This document shows, in pieces, positions 1 through 10,940 of a stretch of DNA of 64,000 nucleotides. This stretch comes from Euglena gracilis. Taxonomy: Eukaryota > Euglenida > Euglenophyceae > Euglenales. A program made the position numbers and the translations under genes. Under the pieces are notes generated by a model that was given only the letters and a program-made list of their open reading frames with translations, was not told the origin of the DNA and made no database searches. The stretch is taken from contig CP154954.1 in the NCBI GenBank assembly GCA_039621445.1, positions 73,102,308 to 73,166,307 on the forward strand, written 5' to 3'. Position 1 is the first letter of the stretch, and each line of letters begins with the position of its first letter.

Positions 1-69
1 CTTGATGAACTACAGAAAAATACTGGTTGCTTTCCTTCAAATATCTTCTGAAGTATCTGAAAAGTCTGG

Positions 70-341
70 TATGCTCACCCCCTCCCTTGGGGGGCAGATC
101 CCTTTTGTTGCTCAACTGTCCGAGGGCCCCGACATAACAAAGTCCCTGGTGTTTTCCACCCATTTGGGGGGGGGGGCAAATCCCTTTTGTTGCTCAACTG
201 TTTGAGGGCCCCAAAATAACAAAGTCCCTTGTGTTACCCACCTGTTTGGGGGGCAAATCCCTTTTGCTGCTGCCCCAAAATAACAAAATCCCTCATGTTG
301 CCAAGTTGTTTTGGGGTGTATTTTAGCATAGGGAATTAATA
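70..341. repeat. Dispersed tandem repeat, left part
   Basis: About three imperfect units of roughly 75-85 bp built around 'cccttttgttgctcaact' and 'aacaaagtccct' with a G-run between them. The same units recur at 34840-35310 and are followed in both places by a conserved single-copy tail (here 301-341, there 35309-35345). The tail resumes at 1857 after a transposon insertion. I see no coding potential. Confidence 0.8.
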
Positions 342-1849
342 CAGGGGCAGGGAGATATTCCGGTCGGCCGAAAATTTTATTCCGGTGTTTTATTCCGGTT
401 TATTCCGGGTTATTCCGGAATTTATTCCGGTTTATTCCGGTCAATTTCTGTCTGAATGGACTTAGGATTTTTCGAAGCACAATTGGGCGAGGCGCTCACC
501 TGGGCTTCAGGAATAAAGATGCATTCCTTGGTTGCCCCACCCCACCAAGTGGTCACTTCACACTTGGCAATGCAGGTCTACACACCACAGCAGACCCCGG
601 CCTTTCCGGGACAAACAAGCCGATGAAAATGGTGCTCGCGGTTTTCTCTTGAGCGGGTCCCTGGCACCGCTGTCTGTTTTCTTCCCAAAAATTGTCCCGC
701 TGGGTGTCTTAGGCCCAATTGTGTCTCCTCATTTTTGAAGCCTTGACTGTGTTCCCCAGATGGTGCTTACACAGGCCAGGTGACTTTTGGCCCGTTTTGT
801 TGCTTTTTAGGATCTGCAATCTGTTCGTGAAGGTTTGCCTGCTGCGGTGTCCGCTTCGACACAACAGCCATACTAATTCTGAATTTTGAAATTTGCATTT
901 CTATTGCGCCATGGCGCAATATAACTATATAATATAACTCTTAAATTTTCATTCTACATGAGCGTGTTTTCTTTGCGGATGCACAATGAAAACACACATT
1001 GCAAGTGCGTAATGATCCCCCATATTTAGAATCACAAAAAACATTGCGCCATGCGCAACTGCGCAATGGAGTTCCCTCGTTTCATTACCCAGCGCTTTGG
1101 GGTTATGCACACCAGGCCCGGGGAGCCCTGTGCCCGTATACTGTAGAGGTCCAAGTCGTTATGTTCGTCCCCAGGCCCTGGGGGTAGGGAGACACTAATT
1201 CGGACTGTCTCAGACCTCGGTGCTCGATAACATAACTTTTTTGCAAGATTGCGCGTTGGCGCAATTTTACACTTTCAAAGCTAAGTGCGAGTTAGGCTGG
1301 TGCTGCTGTTCACGTGTCCCGGCATTCAAACCTGGGTTTTTGAACCTTTTTCAAAGCACAATTTTTTTTGCACAATGCAGATGTCAAAACCTTAAGTGCG
1401 CGAGTTAGGCCGCCTGAGAGCGTTATTACCCCCTGATTGAAAGATGATTCACTTTGTTCAATGGGATCCCTGCCCCCCAAAAAATCGGCGTTGATATTGT
1501 CCTATTTCATGTTCCTTTAAAAAGAACTCAGGGACAAACATTCACTAATTGCAACCCCACAAATGGGGAGAAAATCCAAACAAAAAAAATGAATTCAATT
1601 AGGGGGGAAAACAGCCAAAGGTCAGGTGTGCTCCTGATACTAAGTGCCGACTGTGCTACGCTTGCGCTCTTTTGTTGCTCTTCTGTTTTTGATCAAACTT
1701 CACCTTCATTGCCTTTGTGCCTTGCAGAATTTTCAAGCCATTGGCTGGCACTTTTATTCCGGTTATTCCGGTTTATTCCGGTTTATTCCGGTTTTCGCTA
1801 TTCCGGTTTATTCCGGTTTATTCCGGACCGGAATATCTCCCTGCCCCTG
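342..1849. mobile_element. Non-autonomous TIR DNA transposon, 1508 bp
   Basis: The ends are inverted repeats of about 24 bp. The left end starts CAGGGGCAGGGAGATATTCC at 342, and the right end closes GGAATATCTCCCTGCCCCTG at 1849. The 7 bp ATTAATA stand directly on both sides (335-341 and 1850-1856), as a target-site duplication should. Subterminal arrays of the motif TTATTCCGGT lie at 380-445 and 1755-1835, a layout typical of transposase-binding repeats. The interior shows no transposase; its reading frames are short and look accidental. The CAGGGGC end resembles hAT elements, but those usually give 8-bp duplications, so the superfamily is uncertain. A related repeat at 35309-35405 lacks the insertion and acts as an empty-site control. 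Confidence 0.85.
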
Positions 1850-1856
1850 ATTAATA

Positions 1857-1935
1857 TTAACATTCCTTCTTTTTGTTTTCTTTGTATTTGAAGGCCTAAA
1901 ACATCAAAAAATTTTCGAGAACATGCCTCACAACT
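1857..1935. repeat. Dispersed repeat, right part (continues 70-341)
   Basis: Shares the string 'tttgaaggcctaaaacatc' and its surroundings with 35365-35405. Together with 70-341 it forms one repeat copy split by the transposon at 342-1849. Confidence 0.75.
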
Positions 1936-3855
1936 GCTTTGGACTGCTGGTCGACCAACCCAGTCGGTCGATCCAATAGGACCCCCCACCCCGTCTTATC
2001 GATCCTAGTCAACCCTCCGAGGGTCGGTCAACCCATCATTGGGTCGACTGACTGAGTTGGTCAACCCAACAGGCCCCCCCCCCCAGCCCACCTTCTGGGG
2101 GCACTTTTGTGTGAAGAAAATTATCTGCTTCTTGTGTCGATGTTCATGTTTGGTCAGGTAGAAATGGGTTCTAGACCCATCGAATCCCCAAACTTCACTT
2201 TGCAAGGAAATTGCTTTTTCAGGGTTTCAAGAAAGCAAGAAAACCTTGCCATCAAATTGAGTCACTCTGATTCCATTTGATAGACAGAAGTCAATGATGG
2301 TTTGTTTGAGAGGTACAGATGCTGTATGAGAAGATGCATCTGATCCACGTCGCATAATAATAATCACATTTTGAGGCTGTGAGGGCGGGGGTATTTGAGC
2401 AAAAACATCCAGGTGTCAAATCAGGGCCCAAATTAAAGCACAATGCTCAAGGTTTAAAGCCCAAAATTGAAACCAAAATTGCATCAAATTAGGAACCCCA
2501 GCCAAAAAAAAAGGTTAGATCGTGGAGGAGGGGTCGTGGGGCAAGGTGGGAACGCCCCCTTTTGTGGGGGACCTCAAAGCAACGCATGAGATGTGGAACA
2601 AACATGTCTGCTACTTTTAATTGCAGGCATGGGATTGTTTTTGGAAAAAGATGCTCAAATGATACTGAGCCCCCCCCTTCAATGCTTTCATAATGGCCAC
2701 GGCAAAATGTCTTTTTCTGGTCGCTTCGCAGCACAGAACATTTTCACCACAACAAACACTCACAATTTTCATGATTGAATTCATGATTCAAATTGAATTG
2801 GGAAGTGCTGGCACATTTTCTATGCACAAATCGCAGCTGAGCCCAGATCAGCCTGAAGCCCCCACAACCCAATGGGAACGGTACGGGACAGCTTGGGGGG
2901 GATCTAGGTCCCCCACGAGCTATTCCCAGCCCAAAAGGGGTCATTTTTGGCAACTTATTTTAGACATTGCAAGGAATGGTCAATTTTTAAGCATGAAGAC
3001 CAACCCAAAGAAACCCATCATTTTTGTGTCAGATTTACATATGCAACGTCTCAGGGTAAAAAAAAAATAATTTTTGCCGAAAAGAGGTAGATTTGGCAAT
3101 TATCACAGGAAACCATAGAAAAGTTTTTTTTTCCTTTCCCTTTTGAAAATCTTTGTCCATCGGCTTTCCAGACTTCGGCCAACCTTCGGCCGGCCAAAAT
3201 TTTGGGGGGAGGATTATCAGACAGGTCACCATTTCCAAAATTTGGGCCAAAAGTGGGGGGGGGAATTATCAATTGGGGGAAATTCTCAAATGGGGAGAGC
3301 AATTTTGGTGTCAATTGCTTATTAGGTGACATTTTTAGCTTCTAACAAGATCCTAGAAACCCTCCATGTGCAGGTTGCGGGGGGGGGGTCCAGGGGGTTG
3401 CAGGGGGGTTGGGGGGGGGACGCCCCCAAGTAAGGTATCCAACGGAGGGAAGCTGCTGATCAGGACCCGACAAGGTGTTTTGTTTAAACAAAGGAAATTT
3501 TCACCAGAAAATCAAAAACAACAAAAGAGAAGGCAGGAACTTGCGGGGGAGCAAGGCTGCTTCCATACTGTACATGGTCAAACTGTTTATTTTCTCTTTC
3601 CAGGGAGGACATTAGAGGCACAAGACATGGCAACAATTGCAATTGTGTTTGGATTGGGGGTGTGGTTTTTTTGTCCAGTTTTTTTTACCCCCCCCCCCGT
3701 TGCATCGACCCCACCCTTCACCAAGGTACCGGCATGAATACCAAAGAGAGAAATACCGAGCATTTATCGCGCCACTTGGGCGAGAGCGCCACCTGGGCAA
3801 GAGCGCTCAGATTAATACCAAAAATGCAAAAAAAAAGTATCAAAAGTATCAAAAA
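1936..3855. other. No gene recognised; low-complexity intergenic DNA
   Basis: Holds a palindrome-rich stretch built on GGTCGACC/GGTTGACC words (1945-2080), many C and G runs of 6-10, and A/T-rich filler. Short open frames exist on both strands, but none has family resemblance, conserved motifs or splice context. Confidence 0.6.
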
Positions 3856-3858
3856 AGT

Positions 3859-3915
3859 AGCAATGATGGGCACTGGTGAAATGCAAAAAAGCATTTCATC
3901 AGTGCCCATTATTGT
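3859..3915. repeat. Long hairpin, about 24-bp stem
   Basis: The left arm (starting caatgatgggcactggtg) and right arm (ending catcagtgcccattattg) are complementary over about 24 bp with one or two mismatches around an A6 loop. It could be a foldback element remnant or give a structured RNA. No promoter or gene next to it helps decide. Confidence 0.7.
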
Positions 3916-3916
3916 A

Positions 3917-6900
3917 AGAAAAAATTGGGGTTCAATCACGATTCCCAGTGCGGAAACAGGGGGGGGGGGCTATTTCCGCAGATTGAACCCCGATTTTGTC
4001 TTAAAACCCAAATTCACGGGCTTCTCGACAGTGGCAATTCCTAATCGGGATTGTATCCTAACAAATTTCACATTTTTAGCATTCACGGGTTCACTTTGGG
4101 CGTTCCGCGGGTGCTGTATCGTGCAACCGTAAATGCATCACATGTTCCATGTGAGCCGCTCACCACACAGGAAAGGGCCACAAAAGTCCAAGGGTGGGTT
4201 GACAAACAATGTTTTGCGATTTGCTGATTGTTTGCAAGCTAAAGAGGGGAACAGCCCATTTTTGGTTAAATTGAGGAACCTAATTTTGTTGGGCTACGCC
4301 TGGGGAGGTTCTTCGGCGTTTGCTGGTGGAAAGTTTCAAGCCTGAAGTTTTTGAGGGCCGCAAATCCTGCATGGGGACAATGAAAAATTTGCCCGGGACC
4401 AAAACCACGTGGATCACAAACTTTTCTCGTTGTTGATCATGTCAGGTGATGACCCACGTGCGTGCCCTGCTCAGGCCATTGACTGCCAGGTGGCTCTTTT
4501 AAAAGCGTGCAGTGTTGATGTGTATCAGATGTTGCTGCTGATGTGATCGGTCACTTGTGGGGACTTGGACATGAGGGGGGGGGGGGGCTGGTCCGATGAC
4601 CGAACCAACCCCTTTGAGAAGTGACAAAATCGGCCCAAAATCGTCCATTTTGGACAATTTTTGGCAATTTTTGACAACCCTTGGCCACATCCAAATGTCA
4701 ACCACCCCAAAGATCCACAAGACCAATTTTCCTTTGGGGGTTGGGGGGGGGGAGGTATTTGGGGTGAAATTGTCCATGATTCCTCAGACGCCAATTCCCT
4801 GGGCACTGTGGACGGTCAATGCTGCGCAACTTTATACCAGGAAGGAAGACGTGCAAGCACGTCTGAAGGCAAAGCGGGACAAGGCCGGAAAAGGTGGCCA
4901 CCTTCATCCCATGCACGGTCTTTTCAGACCTACGTCAATGCGGTCGCTGCCTTTACAAAGCTTTGGCTCCCACGCATTCCATTATCGAGCCCTCGTCGTG
5001 GAAGCAGTTCCCACATTTCAATGACCACGGCGAAGCATCTCTCTGCGGTATCCCGTGTTGTACCCCAAGAATGTTTTTCTTCGAAAAAAATGTGTTGTGG
5101 TCGTCCACTGTGTCAATGACCTTGAGGAGCTCACCAGCTTGCAAAACATCGTTGATGGGCTCCTCAAAGGTTGCGGCCCTCTTTGCCCTCATGGAGGTTG
5201 AATGGCTGAAATCTGGCTCTGCCAACGGCTATTCATTCCATTGTGGTGGAGACAATGAGAAACCTGCCAGGTAATCTGATCACATTGAACCCAAACTTTT
5301 CATGTTGTTGATCACCTAGGGGGACAAGCGCCATTCGTGCCATCGAACGCCCAAATTGCCTCTCATCACACATTGGGGTGTACAGTTCCGCGGCCGGGGC
5401 GCTATCCTGTCACGGGAGGAATGTGCGCATTTTTGACGGGGTCACGTGTTGTCCTTTTCCACCCTCTCTCACATGCAACGTCAGATGTAACCTATTTTTA
5501 GAACTTTTGGGTCAGAAATGGATCCAATTAGGAATATATCACACTTGGCAATTTTGATTCCTAATTTGGGTGCCAGTTCCTAATTACCACCACCCCCCCC
5601 TAAATGACCCTATTGATGTTGCTTCAGGACCCCCCAAAGGGTCATCTAGGGGGGGGGTCATTTAGGGGGGGGATACTTTCCCACTTGAAAAATTGCTCTG
5701 CTCTATGAAACCCCCCCCCCTAGGTGGTTTTGCCCCCCCCCCAGGGGGGTCATCTAGGGTGGGGGGGTCATTTAGGGTCATTTAGGGGTCGGGGGTAGGG
5801 TGCCTGGCTCCCACTTGGATGCGTGAACCCTCCAGGCACTTTACTTACATAACTTACTCCCCCGCCCTTTATACTTGCACGTCTTTATCCCATTCCCTTT
5901 CCGCCATTCATCCTTTCAAAAAGGGGGGTTACACCCCCCACATTCACCAAATTTTTGTTCCGGTCCATGCGCAATTATACGTGCCGTACCTTCCCCGCAA
6001 GAGCCATCTTAGAAGAATATTTTCGTGGCTTGGGGAAATGGGTCTCCCAAAATTTTGGACAGGTGTGTGCCGTTCAAAGACTTGGCCCCCCAGGGACTGG
6101 GCTTGAAGGGGACAAAAGGAGGAGGTGGAGGAAAGACGGATGGGACGAACAAGCTGGTTCACAGTGGTGCCCTCCGGAGCTGAGTCGGCGTGGCAGTTCG
6201 GAGACGATGACGACCGTGTAATGTTGTGGGACAAGCTTGCCCCATTGTTTGCAGTCCCGAATTTTATGTTCCTAACTGCAGCTCACATTCCTAATCCTTC
6301 TTTTTCAGTGTTACAATGTCACTTCGGGAGGGAGGAAGTGGTGTGGGCCTACTGTGGCCCGAAGCAGCACACAGTGCCGGAAGGTCAAATACATCCACTC
6401 TTTGGGTTGCAGAAAGCACGGGCTCCAATAATCTCATAGTCGATCTTCATTTCTCGTTGTGGGGCCGTTGTGTAACAAAACACAGCTGTCACTCGTGCAG
6501 GGAGCGCTTTATCACTTGCATAAAACTCGATGGAGTGGTTGTATTGTTCAAGCCTCCTCACCAACTTGCGACCCAATCATCTGAGTGCGAATTCCACGCT
6601 TCCCCTGGTTCATGGGTTTTGATACTGTCCCCCTCCCCTCCTCCACACAACTATCATCTCCGTTTTTGCCCTCTGCCTATCCCCCGATCCCACTCGTACT
6701 CCCAACAAAAAAACACATCTTACCCTAATTATTGTACCAAATAGGCCCACTAAAATTTGGTTGCACATATCAGCTGAAGAAACATTCTCCAGGGATGGAA
6801 CCAATGAACAAACGAACTAATTTGGTTAATAAAAGTGTGTTTATTTCTTGTTGTAGTGTTATTGTTTTTTGTAAATTGTTAAAATCTGGCCCCAGATGTG

Positions 6901-7690
6901 CACATCCCCCAAGCTGGCCAGGGATGGAAAATAACGGGCAAACGAACTCATTTTTGTTTGTCGGTGTGTGTACACCAATTTGGACATTTTCTGAGAAAAC
7001 GGACATTTTGTACCCGGTAGGATTTTTGTTTGAGCTGGTCATTTTCCTTCTCAGGTTTGGACCATTCCCCGACCTTGCAAAAATAACCCGAAGCCCACCA
7101 TGAAGGAATGTGAACACTTTGAGACACTTGTGTCACAACCGGATGGGGCCCATGTGATGGTCCGTTGCCGCTACCTCCCTGCCCAAAAATAGGCAGACAC
7201 TCTAAGGGGCGACACCAAAATGCGCGAGCATCAAAATGCTCAGGTCCGGCGGCCGTATGGAAAAGCCACAGCGCATTAAAATGTCGTCGGCAGCCCGGAA
7301 AGACGGTTCCGCGGACGGGAAGCGCACTCCTCTTTCCCCCGTACGTTTATTTTTTAACTAAAAATATATTAATTTTGTGTTTTTTTTTGGGGTGGGGGGT
7401 GTGGTTTTTTTGTGTGTTTTTTTTTCTTTTTTTTTTTTTATTTCAGTTTATTCTTTGCGGAGATTTTTTCATTTTTTCTTAAACTTCGAGCAGGCACCGT
7501 CATACAGGCAACCGCATCAGGTTCTGACCACACCCCCGCCGCCGCCTGGGTGGGGGTGATTTCAGGGTTCTATTTCAGAGTGGAATGACGGGTGTGAGTG
7601 ATGGGACGGAGTGGCTTCGCCCGTGGACGCCGAATCCGAAAAAGCTGGTTCTTTCAGAGTGAATGACGGGAGAGTGACGGGGGTCGGCAC
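3917..7690. other. No confident gene; repeats and isolated open frames
   Basis: Minus-strand frames at 4953-5225 (90 codons) and 6385-6576 (63 codons) have ordinary amino-acid composition, but I recognise no domain and see no linked exons. Positions 5585-5795 are a degenerate minisatellite of 'gggtcatttaggggg' words and C runs. Position 7377 onward is T/G-rich filler. Confidence 0.5.
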
Positions 7691-7691
7691 A

Positions 7692-7849
7692 GGCTTCTTT
7701 TTAAGTCAGCAGACCCCCCCCGGGGGAAGGGTCCGGGCCGGACTCCCCCCCCCGGGGGGGGGGGGGTCCCGCGCCGGAGGCGCTGGGTATACCTTTTCGG
7801 CGCGAAGCGCCGAAAATTTTTGGAAATCGCCTTTAGCGGGCCCGATTTT
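7692..7849. repeat. Dispersed repeat with GCGAAGC hairpin (copy 1)
   Basis: Starts 'gcttctttttaag', passes a C-run/G-run palindrome, then 'gcgctgggtatacctttt' and the hairpin CGGCGCGAAGCGCCG, and ends 'gcgggcccgattttac'. A second copy lies at 45057-45227 with the same order of blocks. Confidence 0.8.
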
Positions 7850-8299
7850 ACAAATTTCAAAAAAAAAAAAAACCTCCCAAAATTTTTTTATAGTTGACAC
7901 TGCCACAAAAGACTTCATGTGTTCACTGAATTGCTCAGGGTTGTAAGAAGTCCAACTGACCTTGCCAAAAAAACACATCCGTGCAGCGGGCAAGCAGGTG
8001 CTGGACCGTCTCTCACAGGAAACCCCGGGGGGGGGTCAGTGAAAAAAAAAAGGGGGAAAAAATTTCAGAAAAAATGCCACCCCACTTTCAAAAATTTTTA
8101 GGCACCGAAGTATCCAAGGGGGACCCCCCTGGGGGTGCAAGAGGGAAAAAAAACCAACCACGCCCAACAACCAACCGGTTTGATTCTGGGGAAGCCAGCC
8201 ATGAGACACAACAAGAACCCCCAAAAATTTAAAAACAGCGATTGTCAGCCAGAAACGGTTCAGGGCGTGTTTCTCCAAATCCTGAGTCCTCATTATCCT

Positions 8300-8835
8300 C
8301 CACGCATGGCCCAAATCAATCTTCATCTGAATGATGATGGTGAACTTGCAGGCAATGTGGTAGTCCAGAACGTGGGCGTAACCTTTGCCAATCTTGACCA
8401 ATGTGGTTCAGAATGATGACCTGAAGAAATGTGAATGTGAAACGGCTGATTTGTCCATCTCTGGCACAGAATGGCACCAACCAGAAACATTTTGAAGCCG
8501 GACAAGAAACAATGAAGCCAAACAGAAAAGCATTGAAGAGAGGCTTACCTGGGCAGTGAAGTAAGCAGTAAGTAAGTAACCACGGCGAATATCCTTGGCA
8601 GACACGTTCTTCACGTTGAAGCCAAGGTTGTCGCCAGGGACAGCCTCGCTCAGAGCCTCGTGGTGCATCTCCACAGACTTGACTTCAGTCGTCGAGTTGT
8701 TGGGTGAGAAAGTGACCACATCACCATGCTTCAAGGCACGACCAACAGGCACAGTTGCAATACCTAAAAGTTGAAAAAGGGTGTCGTGCATCGAAATTTG
8801 GAAAGAACCTTCAATCTTGTAGACATCCTGCAGGG
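8300..8835 (-). pseudogene. eEF1A-like gene fragment, decayed, introns retained
   Basis: eEF1A delivers aminoacyl-tRNA to the ribosome in the cytosol. Read on the minus strand: PLQDVYKIE ending at 8809; a candidate 45-nt intron (8808-8764, gt...ag); then an exon 8763-8549 carrying [29 protein letters not shown] and [13 protein letters not shown] and ending FTAQ before gtaagc; then a 128-nt intron (8548-8421); then VIILNHIGQ from 8420. These blocks follow domain 2 of eEF1A in order. Damage is visible: the VETG residues after PVGR are missing, about ten residues between IRRG and FTAQ are gone, and the frame slips after HIGQ before continuing as IGKGYAHVLD...IACKF. A stop lies just upstream of the first block. 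Retained introns mean it is not a processed copy. It could still be a divergent gene with mis-sequenced bases, but pseudogene fits better. Confidence 0.8.
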
Positions 8836-9136
8836 GAGCTCTTCATGCCCTTGGCCACTGCGATCTGCAATTTCATTCTTTTTCAGCTGCATGATTCCCC
8901 TCTGGCTGGGATGACAGGGAAAACAAGGGAAATAGGACATTCTTCTCAACACACCATCCACAGAAGGTTTCTTGGTTTGGACGTGGTTGCTTCACAACAA
9001 ATCGGCCCATCCTGACTGATTAGGATCACCAATTTAGGAATCTCCCATAAATCGCGAATATTTCGCGTATATTTGTGAACACCAAAATGCGCAGGTCACC
9101 CTCCTGCGCATTAAAGTGACGGCAATTAAAGTGAAC

Positions 9137-9360
9137 GCGCATTAATTGGCAGACCGGTACTGCCCCTGGAAGAGGGCAGCCCATGCAACAAGGTGCGCAG
9201 CACATTATTACAAGCATCATGCTGCGAGCAGTAGCAACTCCCCCAGCTCCCAAGATAGTCAAGGAAGTCAGGTCACAGACGACAGCCGGACGTCCAGTGG
9301 TGGGACCCAGCAAACAAAGATAAGCAGATTTACGGACAGGTGCCCCATGCTTGCATACCA
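9137..9360 (+). pseudogene. Possible N-terminal part of hAT-type transposase relic
   Basis: The frame reads a Cys/His-containing start (CPWKRAAHATRCAAHYYKHH, resembling a BED-type zinc finger end), then a Ser/Gln-rich linker, then TQQTKISRFTDR, which resembles the linker that precedes the DUF659 region in hAT-like proteins. A DUF659-like segment follows on the same strand at 10515-10935. The two are separated by about 1.1 kb of palindromic repeats. I infer one broken element; the zinc-finger reading is weak. Confidence 0.4.
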
Positions 9361-9534
9361 TGTGCCATCTTCAAAAATTCTCAGGAATTTCCAACCTGCA
9401 GAACAGCTGCGGGCTGAGGAGTACCTGGGCGTTGAGTCCATGGTTCTGTGGAATGGGAGTTCATCTGCCCTCAGACGGTTTTCAGGTTGGGTGAAAATCT
9501 AATTACAGAATTATATCCGTGGACTGAGGCCCAA

Positions 9535-9660
9535 GACACACACTGTGTCTCGTGGACTGAGTCCACGAGACACAGTGTGTGTCCCCGTGGACTGGGACAC
9601 ACACTGTGTCTCGTGGACTGGCAGTGGACTGGGACACACACTGTGTCTCGTGGACTGAAA
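9535..9660. repeat. Palindromic repeat cluster (GACACAGTGTGTGTC units)
   Basis: Four or five copies, in both orientations, of a unit of about 21 bp, 'ccacgagacacagtgtgtg' and its reverse complement, so the strand can fold into several alternative hairpins. Further copies are at 10185-10245 and 10308-10330. Confidence 0.85.
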
Positions 9661-9749
9661 AATAAAAGGTGTTTGCCAGAAATGCGAGGTGTTCTACATC
9701 TAATGCAATGCAGCAGGGCAGTGGAAAGATGGTCACCGGACAACCGTGA

Positions 9750-10027
9750 GCTGTAACAGCCGAGCGTTCAGATGTTGTAACATACTGAGCGTTCAGATGT
9801 TTACACACCTGCTGGAACTCCAACAGGCGTGTAACAGCTACACGCTCAGCCTGTGCGGTCCCTTTTGGCTTCTCTTCCAACACGTTGGCCAACAACGTAC
9901 CGTGTATTGGGTCAACAGCAGGGCCCTTCTGCAAATCGACCAAATACTTTTCCAGTGTAGCAACAAATTCATCTGGTTTCGGGGGTCGGGGGAGCATGCG
10001 GTCCACACTGTTTGCGGTCTTCTTCAT
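9750..10027 (-). CDS. Hypothetical protein fragment, helix-rich
   Basis: Starting at the ATG near 10027, the frame reads MKKTANSVDRML, then DEFVATLEKYLVDLQKGPAV, DPIHGTLLANVLEEKP and a Leu-rich stretch (VTRLLEFQQVCKHL) before running into the palindromic repeats below 9750. A possible splice acceptor (cctgtccttgcag) lies about 15 bp upstream of the ATG. Composition looks like a real soluble helical protein, but I recognise no family. It sits between the two parts of the hAT relic, so it could belong to an element or a captured gene. No partner exon was found. Confidence 0.35.
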
Positions 10028-10184
10028 TTTCCGAAAGAAAAAACTGCAAGGACAGGCAGTGGAATGTGGTAAAACTTGTCCACGAGAAACCTTTATGCTC
10101 TAAGCCAAAAGTTGCCGAAAGGCCAAGTTATTGGGGGGCACTTGCTGGTCGGACCAGTGGGAATTCTTGATTTTTTCAGTCCAC

Positions 10185-10245
10185 GGGGACACACACTGTG
10201 TCTCGTGGACTGCCAGTCCACGAGACACAGTGTGTGTCCTCGTGA
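10185..10245. repeat. Palindrome, second cluster of the GACACAGTGTGTGTC family
   Basis: Two facing copies of the unit seen at 9535-9660 form a near-perfect inverted repeat centred near 10214 ('ctcgtggactgccagtccac'). Confidence 0.85.
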
Positions 10246-10365
10246 ACTGAAAATTTGACAAAAAATCGCAAAAAAATACGGGGTAGACATTGCGTGGCTA
10301 AGTTCCACGAGACACAGTGTGTGTCTTGGGCCTCTTAGTCAACGGATATAGACAAAAATCGTCCA

Positions 10366-10450
10366 TTGTAACCCGGACACACCGTGTACCCGGGTTATGG
10401 GCGCCTTCGGCGCCCATAACCCGGACACACGGTGTGTCCGGGTGACATGG
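10366..10450. repeat. Near-perfect palindrome centred on a TTCG loop
   Basis: The left arm 'cccggacacaccgtgtaccc' mirrors a right arm ending 'ggacacacggtgtgtccggg'. The centre is GGGCGCC-TTCG-GCGCCC, which as RNA or single-stranded DNA gives a very stable C(UUCG)G loop. It is flanked by imperfect copies of 'aaaaatcgtccat' in inverted orientation, extending the arms outward. Confidence 0.9.
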
Positions 10451-10514
10451 ACGATTTTTGTGTAGTGGCATGGTAACCGTGCACTGTCCATCGAAGAAAT
10501 GAAGCAATTTACTG

Positions 10515-10935
10515 GTGCCGTGCGGAAGGATTTCAGGTGTGCAAATTTTTCATTTCACCATCACCCCCATTCCCTTCAGGGTGCCATGTCGGGTCACCCT
10601 TCAGAAGCGGATCCGGACCCTGTTCAACACCGTGCAATCCCAAGTGGAGTCCACACTGAAGAAATATCCGTTCGTTGCGGCAGACGGATGGGAAGACGCC
10701 ACCAGGCATCCCCCTGGAAAAGTGCCTCTGTCAAAGAGGGTGCCTGTCACAGACACATGGGGAGATTTTTGCTGTGACGGTCCTCCCTTTTGTTGGGAAG
10801 CGGAAAGCCCTTCTGGTCCGGTTCGACGTGGTCACGGAGAGAATGACGGCTGACAACCTGGCGGAACGCCTGAACAAGGTGATCGACGAGCTGAAAGACC
10901 TTGGTTCCCAGGTGGTCGTGTGCCACACCGCCTAG
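10515..10935 (+). pseudogene. hAT/DUF659-like transposase relic, frameshifted
   Basis: One frame reads LQKRIRTLFNTVQSQVEST then KKYPFVAADGWEDATRHPPG (10575-10720). After a shift near 10740-10770 another frame reads VTVLPFVGKRKALLVRFDVV then LAERLNKVIDELKDLGSQVV (10775-10925). The order (a D-G-W motif, hydrophobic strand, then amphipathic helix before the expected Asn-rich strand) matches the DUF659 half of an RNase H-like transposase core in hAT relatives. The catalytic triad cannot be completed because the frame stops at 10933. I call a dead transposase fragment; the family call is by motif only. Confidence 0.5.
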
Positions 10936-10940
10936 GCCCT

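Noticed and set aside
4953-5225. Minus-strand 90-codon frame as a gene
   Set aside because: Reasonable composition but no motif, no splice context and no partner; left as unassigned.
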